A stretch of 64,000 bases of DNA from Arctopsyche grandis (GCF_051622035.1 NC_135364.1:12579501-12643500); one strand, 5' to 3'; counted from the stretch's first letter, positions 24,451 to 36,504 are shown. Numbers and translations are program-made. The notes: generated by a model not told the origin, from the letters alone.

Positions 24451-25960
24451 TCCTGCTTTGGACGCTGGACAAACTCCATCACAAAAACTTGATGCACAAA
24501 AAGTCAAGTTACAAAACAATGCATACACTTCTCAATAATTTCGATTGAATTACATAATTCCAATTTTGCATTCTGAGCAGGTGGCTCAAATAAGACATCG
24601 TTTAAAGCATCGCTTCAAACGACCTTTCGAAGGTAACAGAAGATATGTAGAATCCGGTTCGAACAGAATAATACGGAGCCATTATATCAATATCGAAACA
24701 CACGAAGATCAATCATCTCGAGTCTTGGTTAACACTTTCACTATACGATTTTTTACGCGGCGAGTATTTATTTATTAATATTTCGTTTTTGAAAGACGTG
24801 CAGAATTGAATTTCATCGGTAATAATGAATACGATCCTACAAACGTTTGGTGTGCTTCGAGTTTAGCTAACCGGGCACAAATTCTTCTAAACCACGTGCT
24901 TTCACGCAGCCACATTACGACGACTTTCACTTATAATCTTGAATTAGCCGTTGCGAAATAGCTTTCCATTTATGCAATTGACATATTGCGAATAATTCGT
25001 GTGATACCGAGGCTCGGGCTTCTGTGGTGACCCCTTTGAACTGCAGCAACGTCAGCTATGCGATCTGACGCGTTTTTTAATGCTCTTACGACCCGCCGCA
25101 GAGCAATAAACTTTTAATAGGTTCTGAAAGTGTAAATGGACCATTTATTGATTGATTAGAATTGGAAGTATTTCCGCCCAATGGAACTAACTCATTAGCG
25201 CAATATTTCTAAACTACATATCGCTTGTAACAATCAGTATAAATTTATACACGTTCACAAACACGTGTTCAAGAGAGTATGAATAACAAACCATTAACTT
25301 CGAAGAATAAAAAATTATAATATTCAAACGGCTATCGTTACACATGAACATACATTACGTCATTATCTAAGTCTACGAATTTAAAATTAGGAATACAATT
25401 CCAACCTATAACATTAGTTTACAGTGTGCACATAATAAAGTTCTTAAATTTCGATTACATTTATACGTTTAAAATATTCGACTATAAATGATCGAATTAT
25501 GAACGGCAATTAATTTTTATTTTTATACTTTCGATACATACACGAAAACGACGACTGTCGAATGATATGAATTCACCTAATGGCACAGCGAAATAACGTC
25601 ATTCGACACACGAGCAACATCTTAATGAAACAAGCATTGTATAAAAGGTAAAAAAAAAGAAAATTGGTCATGAAACGCTACTGGACAGCGAACTGATGAA
25701 CTGACAATCAATAGTCGTGTCTTCTCCTTTCGCTTTCAATTTTCATTTCAACATTCAACATGACGCACGCCTTACAGCGTATGCGTAGACGCATGCAATC
25801 AACCTTCCACACTTCAATACCGTTGACTGAAAAGTGACTGTTTCATCAATGCCATCGCCACTCTTTTCGTGTACCGTATTTGTTTTCTCTTTACAATAAT
25901 ATAACAGAAGACGCTAAATTATTTTCTTCCCTATTTCAGAGGTCATATTATATTTTGTTC
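24451..25960. other. Gene-free stretch
   Basis: AT-rich sequence without supportable features. A 77-codon plus-strand frame at 24545-24778 has no recognised motif. Confidence 0.45.
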
Positions 25961-25964
25961 CCAA

Positions 25965-26231
25965 AACTTTCATGGGATTTCCATTGGGTTATTCTGCTAT
26001 GGTAATAAATTCTGAAATTCTGGTGAAACGAGTCTTTATAAACGTAGACAAAGCAATTGCACGAATTACACGACTCAATGCATTTTTTTTTTTCAATGCT
26101 ACCTGGAAAGGCTTAGCAGATAGTATTCTTGTTTATTTTATACATGCACAATATACAAAGCACATCGGCGTTCTTCAGGCCCATGGACTTATCGGTGAAA
26201 CGCCGATCGGCGTTGTTCAGCATTGAAAGAG
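25965..26231 (+). mobile_element. piggyBac-type MITE, right half
   Basis: The body aligns with the right part of 54162-54729: 'TTCTGCTATGGTAATAAATT', 'AATGCTACCTGGAAAGGCTT' and 'ACGCCGATCGGCGTTG'. It ends 'CATTGAAAGAG' before TTAA at 26232-26235. The left terminus is absent. An 84-codon frame crosses it by chance. Confidence 0.65.
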
Positions 26232-26449
26232 TTAAAGTGTCATTTCTCTTTTTTAAGTAATTTTTGTCCTTGCAGTCTCATAGTATGTATTTCGATAACC
26301 CTCGATATAGTATTTCGATAACCATCCTATAAAATGTATTATTTCCTCGGATTTGAGTGTGTGACGTGACATGACGCACGAAAAGTTGCAAGAATACCCG
26401 GTCGGCTCGGGAGTCTCATACAGGAAGGGTTTTTGTTTTTGATAAGTTT

Positions 26450-26520
26450 ATCCTACATTTCTTCAAATATGGGAATCACTGTTATCAATCAGTCAAACCT
26501 ATGTCAGTACAAGGATTTTT
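26450..26520 (+). repeat. Dispersed repeat, copy 2 of 3
   Basis: Contains 'CTACATTTCTTCAAATATGG' and 'CAAACCTATGTCAGTACAAG', matching 1730-1826 and, more loosely, 32490-32600. Confidence 0.5.
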
Positions 26521-26897
26521 TGTCTGGATGCGATAGCATATAATATACGTGCTAGCGTTTTTTTTACATATGCAAAACTATCTGTGTGTCTGCACCCTAT
26601 AGCGCATTCACTACGTTCGACAAGCGCATGCGTCTCAAGTTGAAATGAACAAGTGAAGACATAGCGATGGGTCACGGATACCCAACTAATGATCCAAAGA
26701 AACAGTATTTTCAATCACAGCATCAATAGACCAAATATGTACATATATTGAGTTGCTTTGATGCATACTGGACATCCAAACATCCAAAACTAGACATCAG
26801 GAAGGATCTCAAGACGTATGTATATAGTTATGTACCTCTCGATCAACAATAGGGCTGGCAGCGATCAGCTCTGCGGCCGGCGGCCACAAGTCCTCAC

Positions 26898-27002
26898 GAG
26901 CACGTGCGCTTCCGGTTCATATCCCATAATATCACAGTCCATCACCGGGCCCCTTTAGTTATTATCGCTTTGCCACTAATCGTGAATTACAAGCGCTCAC
27001 AC
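26898..27002 (-). other. Candidate exon of an unidentified minus-strand gene
   Basis: On the minus strand a good acceptor (pyrimidine-rich, ending in CAG at 27003-27005) precedes a GC-rich block. An ATG at 26942 opens 15 codons (MDCDIMGYEPEAHVL), followed by a donor-like GTGAGG at 26892-26897. This could be a first coding exon with a short leader. No further exon was found to the left and there is no homology I recognise. The call rests only on splice-like signals and base composition. Confidence 0.2.
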
Positions 27003-27259
27003 CTGAAACGAAAACAAACAATGAGATCAATATATGCTTAAATCTCTACTTGTAAAGAGGCGAAATGTATTCCTCTTCAGCGGTTGATACAACTTAAATT
27101 ATAAACAGATGCAGGACTTGGAAACGGGTGATCGAGCTACATCTTCAATGATTTATAAACAGTTGGTTTGATAATAGCTGAACGGGCATACTTTCAAGTA
27201 TATAGGATACTATATACATACAAAAAGCATTTCTTCGTTTTCTTTATAAGAAAGAGTAT

Positions 27260-28041
27260 GGGTACTACCCATATCTCTATCCTACTCCTTTCCTTTTGGG
27301 CATGCTTGGGTATAATTCCCTTGAACTTCGGAGAAACTTATCGTTAATTCGTTTCGTTCTCCAGCTATTGCGTGGTAATACGTCATGCCCGTTGTTGCTG
27401 GAACAGTTGGGACTTTATGTCCCTAATAATTATGTGCGTGGTAGACATCATCATTTGATGGTTGTACCTGCTGCTCGCACAGTTCTTTTTCGAATGGCTC
27501 CTATTCCAAGAGCTATTCGACTTCTCAATGAAATCGTTGCTGCTGTCCCTGAATGTGATATTTTCCACCTTGGGGAGCGTAGATTATCGGATATTATTTT
27601 AACATATTTATCTGGTAACCTGCGCTCATCATTACTTTCTTAATTTGAATGTGATGAATGAGTGGAATCTTAATCTACTCTCTTCCATTTGGGCCTCGCT
27701 GTGATTTTATTTTTATTTATTTTATTTTACTTTTTCTTTCTCCTTTGTATATTTTTATATACTATTTTAATTTTGTTCAGTGTAAACAAAGAATGGGATT
27801 TATGGATTTTATTTTTAATTTTTACACTTTTGTTATTTTTTTTCTCTCTGAATGATGTATTATTTTCCTTTTGTTACTTTTTTTTATTTTTTTATTTTAC
27901 CATGTTTTCTGCTTTTGCTTTTTTCCTTTATTTACAGTTTACTTGTTTTTATATATTTTTCAAATGTAGGCCATTGTGGCGCATTAGGTTCTTCCTGTAA
28001 TGCCACAATGGTCCAAAACTATTAAATAAATAAATAAATAA
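27260..28041 (+). mobile_element. Jockey-like LINE, 3' end
   Basis: A 5'-truncated non-LTR retrotransposon. From about 27272 an open frame runs to the stop at 27641-27643 and encodes the end of a reverse transcriptase ORF ('LIRFVLQLLRGNTSCPLLL', 'LGLYVPNNY'), like the tail of jockey-type LINEs. A T-rich 3' untranslated region follows. Next comes a hairpin (GGCCATTGTGGC at 27969-27980 pairing with GCCACAATGGTCC at 28002-28014) and then a (TAAA)n tail. A 3' hairpin before a short tandem tail is typical of structures recognised by the element's own polymerase. The retained frame suggests a fairly recent insertion. Confidence 0.7.
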
Positions 28042-28349
28042 ACGAGCTCCAGGGGAGGCTTTGCACTTATGCAACGAAGATGCCTCTCACCGATAAATAG
28101 CACATTGTAATAATTTATCATTTAAGCAACTTCAAACGGAGCATTCAATGAGCTCGTGTAGCAAATTGATCGGCCGAGAGCAAATTGCCTAGCCACCGGA
28201 GTAATTGGGTCGTGAACCGGGAATCGACAACTAAAGGGACACATAATGCACTTTGAAAAAAAAAACACCTGAACGTCAAATGCATCATGTCTATCAAAGC
28301 CTTTGAATATAACTGGACAGAAGAACAAAAAAAGAAACGCTTCAAAAGT

Positions 28350-28445
28350 AACGGTTAAATTTGGTTTTTTATGATAATTTACCAGATTTCTATGTTGAAA
28401 TGGTTCCTCGCCAAACTAGCAAAACCTCCCTACCTACTACTTGTC
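28350..28445 (+). mobile_element. SINE 3' fragment
   Basis: Contains 'GATTTCTATGTTGAAATGGT', 'TCCTCGCCAAACTAGCAAAA' and 'CCTCCCTACCTACTACTTGT', the 3' half of the SINE. A nearly identical fragment starts about 785 bp downstream at 29140, including the same upstream junction 'GGTTTTTTATGATAATTTAC', so the two arose by local duplication. Confidence 0.65.
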
Positions 28446-28563
28446 ACTGCGGGGACAAAAAAACTTTTTAAGCGTATGAACTGCAGATTACATTGAATTA
28501 GTTTAAATGTCAGGGCTTCTCAACCATCTCCAAAATTTTCTTTATTTTAAATGAATAATTTAC

Positions 28564-28855
28564 TTTTTATCGTATACATCGCGGGCGTTATTAAATTAGT
28601 ATAAATGACAGGTGTTCTCAACCGTATCCAATATTTACTTTTTTTTTCAATTTAAATAAGTAAATATTGGATATGGCTAAGAACCCCTAACATTTAAACT
28701 AATTCAATGACATCTTAAAATGATATTCAATGAGTCACAATGACATCCGCTTAAAATGTAATTGTTCAATTTAAATAAGAATATGTTGGTGCGGTTGAGA
28801 ACACCTGTAATTTTTACTAATTTAGTAACATTCGCGATCTATACGATAAAAATTA
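28564..28855. mobile_element. Nested foldback element with hAT-like CAGG ends
   Basis: Outer arms: 'ATCGTATACATCGCGGGCGT' at the left against its imperfect inverse around 28840. Inside them 'CAGGTGTTCTCAACCG' (about 28609) pairs with 'CGGTTGAGAACACCTG' (about 28792-28807). The centre holds a further inverted pair, 'CCAATATTTACTT' and 'AAGTAAATATTGG'. Ends of the form CAGG-TTCTCAACC are typical of hAT MITEs; no clean 8-bp duplication was resolved. Confidence 0.55.
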
Positions 28856-29139
28856 CCATATACATCGATAGATATATAACATTTATATAATACAATAAAA
28901 AGTTACTTTTTCCATTAAAATAGGAAAATTTAGGATTTTTGAACATTTTGTCGCTTGAACATTATTTCAGTGGACATTTTGTCGCGTGAACATTTTGTCA
29001 GTGCAGTAATTTTCGGGTACATTTTGTCGTTAAACCTTTTGGACTTGCACCAATTGTCGTGTAACCTGTCACTGCATATAATTCCAAATTTTACCTCGAC
29101 TGAAAAGAACGTATTCTGAGTATTTCTGCATTGCTGCTG

Positions 29140-29240
29140 GTTAAATTTGGTTTTTTATGATAATTTACCAGATTTCTGTGTTGAAATGGTTCCTCGCCAA
29201 ACTAGCAAAACCTCCCTACCTACTACTTGTCACTGCATAT
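29140..29240 (+). mobile_element. SINE 3' fragment, duplicate of 28350-28445
   Basis: Same modules as the fragment at 28350, nearly base for base, including the non-SINE flank. This is followed by sequence around 29285 ('GGGCAACCCGTAATGGCACC') that resembles about 11460-11480. Confidence 0.65.
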
Positions 29241-29579
29241 AATTCCAAATTTACCTATAAATTTATATACGTACAAATTAAATACCATGGATTGGGGCAA
29301 CCCGTAATGGCACCATGGTAATATATAAATAAGTAAACCCCCTTAATCGTTAAGTCTAACCCTAGTATTTGCGAGATATCGTGTATGGCGGCAATTGAAT
29401 TCCATTGAAGCATCTTATATGTAATTTGGTTTTTTTTTATGCCGATTGACCCAATTTTTATATTTTCCCACGCTGCTATTTTCGGGTTGCCCCTGAGCGA
29501 TATTTTTGGTGTTTAACTTGTGCATAGATTACACATTTTTGAAATCATATTGAAATAGTGGTAACATAGTATGTAGGAT

Positions 29580-29761
29580 GGTTTTTGCCCGTTTTATGAG
29601 GAACTGTTTCAACAATCAGATGAATTAGCAACACAGATAGGAAAGGATCGTCTTGAAGTCACAAATATCCAAGTCAGCACTACAGAAATATTATGAATAT
29701 ATTATTTTTCAATCGAGGTCAACCCACGAGATCGAACCCGACAGCCTCTCGGTGGATATCA
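29580..29761 (-). mobile_element. tRNA-derived SINE, minus orientation
   Basis: On the minus strand: head remnants 'CCACCGAGAGGCTGTCGGG' with B box 'GGGTTCGATCTCG', then body 'TTGTTGAAACAGTTCCTC'. Its head end lies directly beside the TTAA flank of the piggyBac-type MITE at 29766. Confidence 0.65.
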
Positions 29762-29765
29762 TTAA

Positions 29766-30121
29766 CCCTTTGAATGCTGACCAACGCCGATCGGCGTTTT
29801 GCAACAAGTCCATCAGCCTGAAGTACGCCAATAGGCATTGTTTTTTGAGTATGTAAAAACTAAACAAGAATACCACCCGCTAAGCCTTTCCAGGTAGCAT
29901 TGAACATGAGTCGTGTACTCCGTGTCAATGTTTATGAAGACTGGTTCACACCGGAATTTCTGATTTAATCAAAATCATCGGCGGTAGTTATCTAGGGTTT
30001 TTTTGAATTAGCTACAATTTTAATGCTTTCTATTGGATTTCTAAATAATTCTAGTTAGAAATGTTGGCGAAAATTTCAGCGTGGCGGGCTTTTAACAGAA
30101 AAGACGTCAGCACTCAAAGGG
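29766..30121 (-). mobile_element. Complete piggyBac-type MITE, 356 bp
   Basis: Perfect TTAA on both sides (29762-29765 and 30122-30125). Termini: 'CCCTTTGAATGCTGACC' at the left and, read inward from the right, 'CCCTTTGAGTGCTGACG'. The interior is the reverse complement of parts of 54162-54729 with an internal deletion. There is no transposase. Confidence 0.85.
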
Positions 30122-30125
30122 TTAA

Positions 30126-32485
30126 CGCGACCAACAAAAATTTATTCTCAAACATATACATCTATTTACAAGCATATGAGTATAACGACACGATTACCTG
30201 ATAGTTTCGAGTCTTATTCGATTTACAGACCTGATATAAATCCGAGTATAAACAAATTTGGCTATGCCGAACAAGATAAAATATTTAGACAAAGTAAACA
30301 ATCGAAGCGCAAAAATATTCTTTGGAACGTCAAGATGGAAACATTCATCATAAATTCACAGTTGAAAAAAAAGGAAAAGTATAAATAACCACTTCACTTT
30401 GGCATTTCTTCAATTTACATTATATTTCACTTGGAGGAAGTACAAAATAAACGAATTCACAAAATATGTAGCCGATTAGCGTTTACTGAAACTGCGCAAT
30501 TAATTACATACAAACCCAAAAATCAATTCCGTTGAGAGGAAAGAGCACCTACTTGCTCTCAAAATATGTAGATTGAAATTTTCAAACGATACCGTTCCAA
30601 ATACCAAGGACCAAAAAAAAAACAAACGCGAAATACGACCCGATTGATAAGAAACATTCACGTGCGAGTTTACTTTATGATATCAACTTTTTATTTCGCA
30701 CGAGTGAAATTAATAACGCGAGTTCAAGAAACCGTGTCGCTCGACATGAGAACAATGTAAACATGAATGTAACAGTTTTTTTTCAACTAAAATAAGAATA
30801 GCAGACATACATAGTAGTAGTTTCGCTTTGAACTAAAAACCAAAAACAAACGAATATGCAAATCTTCACGCCCCGATTTGCTCGTAGGATATATTACAGA
30901 TAAGCAAGACACATTAACACCGAAACAGGTGTACAACGAACGGAATTTTAACAATTCCAAGTAGCCGCAATATCGCTAATGAATCACCCTTCCGTCAACA
31001 CACGTCTATTACAATTCGTTCGGAATGCACATCCAAGGAGAGCTCAGACACACCCAGCAGACTACTTACTAACAATAATATAAGTACAAATCACCGATTC
31101 CTAGTGGAAATTTGAGAATTCCGCTGACGATCGGTTAGATATGAGACTTCGATAAACTTAGACCGGAAGTGGTGCTCGTTAACATCACGACAAATTGAGA
31201 TTGATGATACATACATGCTAGGATTGCAGCGAGGAAAGTTTCCAAATGAAGATCGAACGTGAACTTCGTAATTACGTACATAGTAAATGCAACAAATCGT
31301 TAGATAAAATAAGTATCATTAAGATCTTGTTGATAACTCGTGATAAAAGATCAATTTTACCTTTTGATAAAATAGTTAATGAACACGTCGTCGATTAGAG
31401 ATGAATTTTGATACGTTGATCATCAAACGGTAAATGTCTATATAATAGACTAGTATCGTCCTAGTCTAATATTATTCATACTCAGGTGAAATTTTAACAT
31501 AGAGTTGCCTCATTAATAGAAAGTACTTTCTACAATACGTACACTGAAATTATTAACAATACTCTTTATAAGCAAATATTACCAACCAAGTTCTAAGCAG
31601 CTCTAAATTTCAAGACTAGATATGCATGTGAATAGAAAAAGATTGGATAAGACTGAAAGTACATGTTTTTTTTTATTTGGATCATCTTTTATTATTTCTT
31701 AACTTCATCCGCTGCTTTTTTACCTTTTCCATTTTTTTTTTCAACTAAAATTACACACGTGGTACAAAAGCGTTACAATTCTGTTTTTTTACAATAGCAC
31801 ACCATTAGTGGAAATGAAACAAAAATATTTGAGCAATATAAATATGTGTAATATCAATATCTAATCATCACACAGAGCTCGTTTGCGGAAACTCGAGCTT
31901 TTATCGCATTTGACAATACATAATTTACATACATACATGCATACAATTCTGGATCAAATATGAAACAATTTTGTATATTTGTGAATAGGTATGAGCCACA
32001 CATAATTGTAAGAAACGTCAAAATAAATTTTAAATAAGCAACTTTGTATTGACAAATATGTTCGATGAAGACCACGTGAAGGTGGAAGGAAAGAATGCCC
32101 GATTTAAATCTAAATTTAAACGAAGGACTAAAAAAATTCTGTCGAAGATGAAAGCCGTACTAAATGCATTTTCGTAAATAAGGACGTGCGCGCATAAACA
32201 CCCCCATTGACTTTGATATAAAGGCGAGGATGCTGAAATTCATGCTATAAATACTATGGCCGACAAGTGCAAATATGGAGCTTCTCGGAAAAGCGATGCA
32301 TATATGTAATAAATAAAAAACGTAAAGGAGGTATGTAAAAACGATCGCAATTATCGCGAACGTAAGGGTGAAAAAACAGTGGGTATTCCATGACCGTAAA
32401 CAGTGGGTGTTCCCCAAACCGAATTCGGGTGTAGTTGCACGTGCAAAATACACATGTTTGGGAGGTCTCACATGTATGCATATCC
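30126..32485. other. Gene-free stretch
   Basis: AT-rich sequence. A Lys-rich minus-strand segment at 31690-31752 follows an acceptor-like signal and ends in a stop with an AATAAA overlap, but I could not extend it. Nothing else was recognised. Confidence 0.4.
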
Positions 32486-32489
32486 ATAA

Positions 32490-32599
32490 ATTTCTCCTAC
32501 ATTTCTTCAAACATGGGATTCACCGTTATCGATCATTGTCAAGCAAGGAACAAAACAAGGATGAAATATCACCAAAAACACTCCAGGGGGTGATTTTTA
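32490..32599 (+). repeat. Dispersed repeat, copy 3 of 3
   Basis: Contains 'CCTACATTTCTTCAAACATG' and 'AAAACACTCCAGGGGGTGAT', matching 1730-1826. Its right end forms the flank of the foldback element inserted at 32600. Confidence 0.5.
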
Positions 32600-32874
32600 G
32601 GTAAACAGATTACATCCCAAGTGTGGATCGCTACCAGGATAACCGCCGCTACGAAAATCGGTCGCGTGGGTCTCCTGTCGCACGAAAATTCGTCGCACAG
32701 GAAAATTATTGTACAGAAAACTGCCCAAACATTGCTCAACAAATGCTTTTTTCAACAAAATTTGGGCAGTGTTCGTAACGGCAATTTTCTTGTGCGACAG
32801 GAAATCCGCGCAGGCGATTTTCGTAGCAGCGGTTATTCTGGTAGCGATTCACAGTTGGGATGTAATCACCGAAC
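32600..32874. mobile_element. Foldback-family element with perfect 9-bp duplication
   Basis: The left end is 'GGTAAACAGATTACATCCCA'; the right end read inward is 'GTTCGGTGATTACATCCCAA'. About 50 bp of each arm are inverse copies, including 'CCAGGATAACCGCCGCTACG' against 'GTAGCAGCGGTTATTCTGG'. A second inverted pair flanks the centre ('CTGCCCAAACATT'/'TTTGGGCAG'). The flanks TGATTTTTA at 32591-32599 and 32875-32883 are a perfect 9-bp target duplication. The open frames inside are by-products. Confidence 0.8.
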
Positions 32875-32889
32875 TGATTTTTAGGACTG

Positions 32890-34845
32890 TGTACCATGTA
32901 GACGGGTGTTGTTTAAAATTTAAAATGTTTAAATGTTTAAAATTACCTAAAAAAAAAAACACGTACTCAGTGTTTTCGCGTAATTCATCAAAAAAATATT
33001 TTTCAAAAATGCTAGAGCCCCTATTCAAAATCAAATCCGCCACTGAGAATAACTAGCATGTAAGCAAAATTATCTGATTTGAAAGCAGACCTAACTAACA
33101 ACAGTCTATACATAAACATACATACCATGAACTAATAAAATAATATAAAAAAATTCAAAACCTTCCACTTTAATTCATAAAACCCACATAAACATCAAAC
33201 CATATATACTCTTAGAAGCAATTCAATCTATATAATACAAACAGAATTTTTTTTTAGCTGCAATTAACTAATTGTTTCCAGCTCTGCTATGTTCTGCGAT
33301 TCGCCTCGTCAGAATTAGCCGCCCACCGAAAAATACTAAAACGCCCCATCACTTTGGTAAAACACATTCTACCCACGAACCGAATCTGTGAGTAGTTCTG
33401 GGTGTGGTGTTTTGCAGAATAAACCTACAATCCACATTGAAATCTGTCTGCAGACAAGTCTAAAGCAATCTGCCTGTCGTAGTGAATTCTCAGAGACGAA
33501 ACCTACCAACAGAAAAGACTTTTTATATACATTTCGAGAGTCAAAATCGAGATATTTATCTATCTATGTATGGAAAATCTCTCCCCGGCTTCGTTTCATC
33601 GTACTTTTCTATATAGAAAATATACATAACACGATTCGATCTCAGAGACGTTCCAAAGACTGCATGAAGTCGAAGCGTATCTAAGCTGGCATTCACGGAT
33701 GTTGCGTTGCGAAACATACATCTGTTACGGTTATAATAATAGAGATACTGTATATATTTTCGAGCAGTTAAAAAGAGGTCACCCACATTTGAAAACAAAT
33801 ACCGAATCGAAAGGAAAAGCAATGCTTTCGGTGGAAAAAGAGTCCGATGACGATTGCTATACAATTGTTACAGTTTCGTATGGCAAAAGTGACGTGTCGA
33901 CAACGTTAAGCGAGATGTGTGTGTGTGACATTGAAACTGTTAACGAACACACATAGGAAGTCACTCTGATAAGATATATATACATTGCGAAATGTTACGT
34001 TTTCGGTCGAAAATCAAACACGTATTAGATCGGCACACGTGCTATAATCGATCGTTTTAATGGCATATAAACTTTTAGTTAACTGCAAGGTATATAGATA
34101 AAATTATTGATAACCCGACCTGACCTCGTCAGTTAATGCTATTAATAAAATGTGTCTGAGAATACCGAAGTACATATAAACGGTATCATAATGGAAAATT
34201 ACATAGGATTAGGCAGCATTAGAAATAAATTAATCCGAAGAAATATTTTAATAAATGATAGTGTCAATTTATTAATCTAACACCGAAAAGTAATTCCAAT
34301 AAAATTTTTATCGAGAAAAATTTTCAATGATAATAAAATGCACAACCGTGATTATAATACAATGTATTGTATTCTGACCTGAATTTATGTCATTTACATT
34401 AAATTAAACTATTGATTTATCACAAACAGTACATATACGATAAATAAAAAGACTGAATTTAAAAATAAAATCTTGACAGAATAATTATATTGGATATTGT
34501 TACAATTTTTTTTTCATAAAAATCACAAAAACTAAATACAACCCAAAATAATCAAAAAAAAAATGCAATGATTTGTAGTTTGTATACATTTATTAAATTA
34601 AAATTATGCCCGAAAAATCCAACAAGTAACTAATTTTAAAAAATATGGCACTTATTGGTTATACGGGCGCATCTGAGTTATATCTACATATAAACCAAAT
34701 CCAAAAATTATAAATTAAAATTGTTAACAAGATACTGAATATACTGTATGAGGCAGTGAAAACATCAAATTCTTATGCTATTCTAAAATTTTTAAACTAA
34801 AAAATCTAGGTTTTTGTAGTTATTTCCTTTTAAAATAAAGTTTAT
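32890..34845. other. Gene-free stretch
   Basis: AT-rich. Overlapping open frames at 33556-33956 on both strands have no domain. No splice-bounded coding exon was recognised. Confidence 0.4.
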
Positions 34846-34849
34846 CTTT

Positions 34850-35012
34850 TGCATTTTTTCTTGTTTATTTTATTTTCGGTTGAGTTGCTAATATTTTATA
34901 TTTGATTTTTTTATAATTATCTTATCTGATATTTCTGTACTACTGCATGATATCAAACCCCTCGAGTCCGTCGACTTTTCCACCTTTCCCAAGTGTTCTT
35001 AAATAAATAAAC
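34850..35012 (+). mobile_element. LINE 3' end, same family as 40.1-40.7 kb
   Basis: The segment ends 'CCCAAGTGTTCTTAAATAAA' plus one more TAAA unit. The minus-strand LINE whose tail is at 40083 ends 'CCCAAGTATTCTTAAATAAA' followed by further TAAA units. Only the 3' untranslated end survives here. Confidence 0.5.
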
Positions 35013-35429
35013 AAGCACCATTCTGCATAGTTATTATTCCTATGCAACTTTACTGTATATGTACAAATTTACAATATAAATCAATATCTAGTGGCGGCAA
35101 TTATTTGGTCGCAATTAATATTTCGTTATTAACTTATCACCAAAACGTACAATATTTTTCATTTCAATTATACAATGGAAGATCCTCCATTACAATCGAT
35201 AGTCTTCATCCAAACATATTGTACCGTTTCCTACAAAATTCCAAAACAGAAATATACAAACAAATTGTATGCAATAACAAATGCATATACATAATATGTA
35301 GCATATAAACAAACGACACATGAGGCAAACTTGAATAAATTAAAAACTACAAATGAGACACACACATGTATGAGCCTTTCAATAGAATGATAAAATGAAC
35401 GCATAGTATGAATATGAATCAAAAACGGT

Positions 35430-36110
35430 AAATTTGCTCGAGTTTGAATTCGGCCTTAGAAACAGTCTGGGTTTGAGGTTATGTAGTCGTGTCGAAAAAC
35501 GGTTTGAGGAAAAGTGCGCCAATAGTTCCGAGGACCATTTGCGAGATGACGAGTGCTATCAAATGGATTCGACGAGAGCGAATCGAGTCTGGGAAGGAGG
35601 GGAGGTGAGGGGCGGGGCGGGGTGGGGCGGAAGACGCAAACCGACCGACATGTCACACGTTAACCGCACACCCGACTTTCGATTCGACTCTTCACATTCT
35701 GGACAATGACAGGACCGTCCGTTGGATTCGAGTGCTCGTGTGGCTGCAGAGTGGGCGGTGGGTGGTGGGTGGTGGGTGGTGGGTGGGGGTGGGGGGTAGC
35801 GGCCGACAGGAAGCGATTCCAGTGAAGTTCGCTTCCGAAGATCGTCGTGACGGATCTGGCGGGGGGCGGGGGCGAAGGAAAACTCACCGTCTGGAGGAAG
35901 TGAAGGTTCGAGCAGGGGGCGAAGCGGCACAAACACAAGCACACGTACACGTACACGCAAACGCACACGCACAAACACGGCCGCGAGACAGAGACGACCG
36001 ACCGGCACAGACGCCGGCGCACACTGACGCGACGTCCGCGCACACACTTGCACTTCCACACCGCTGCCAACTCATCCCTCTCGAAATACGTAACAGAAAC
36101 TTTTATTCAA
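35430..36110. promoter_or_regulatory. GC-rich CpG-bearing island, possible promoter
   Basis: A sharp GC-rich island in AT-rich DNA. It has CpG-rich blocks, a GGTGGGT tandem run at about 35753-35800 able to form G-quadruplexes, and an ACAC/ACGC-rich stretch at 35935-35990. Long open frames on both strands follow from composition and have no domain. It looks like the promoter and 5' untranslated region of an insect gene, possibly a minus-strand gene whose exons lie to the left. No gene was identified. Confidence 0.35.
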
Positions 36111-36343
36111 AAATTTAAATCTTGCGCATTTACATAATATTTTATTTTATTTTATTTTATTGTTACAAATCAATATACACTCGCCATTACAGATTTGCTC
36201 CAATGCGACGGGTGTACGTTAACGAAATACAGAATACATAAACAATCAGAAATCAGAAATACAGTAATACATACATATACAATCAGAATATATAGCATAT
36301 AACAATTAATCAGAAATAATAATCATAGAGACATCTATGGATT

Positions 36344-36504
36344 TGTGGCGGCTCGCTTATACGACATGGTCGAGTTTGGTTGCCTTCCTGCGAGTGGGAA
36401 CCAACTCGGCTGGGTTCGGAGAGCCACTACTCACTCTGCCTTTAGCTGTCATATAATAAACACGTGCATTAACATGCCAGTCGTCTCATTCGTTCATCTC
36501 CATA
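36344..36504 (+). mobile_element. Solo LTR, 161 bp, copy 1
   Basis: Begins 'TGTGGCGGCTCGC' and ends 'TCATCTCCATA', flanked by GATT on both sides (36340-36343 and 36505-36508), a 4-bp target duplication. It contains the polyadenylation-like 'ATAATAAAC'. A homologue at 37357-37515 has the same ends and its own different 4-bp duplication, so boundaries are well supported. An insertion leaving a single short repeat is best explained as a solo LTR or TRIM relic. Confidence 0.65.

Noticed and set aside
27658-28000. Phe/Leu-rich membrane-like frames
   Set aside because: They translate the T-rich 3' untranslated region of the jockey-like LINE.
31690-31752. Minus-strand last exon encoding a Lys-rich C-terminus (ends KKAADEVKK)
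   Set aside because: The acceptor and stop look plausible, but the peptide is low complexity, partly A-homopolymer encoded, and no upstream exon was found.
33556-33956. Overlapping frames including an 85-codon acidic one
   Set aside because: No domain, no flanking splice sites that fit, and frames on both strands cover the same DNA.
35559-36118. Open frames of 128-166 codons on both strands
   Set aside because: High GC content and tandem tracts explain the lack of stops. No domain or splice pattern supports coding.
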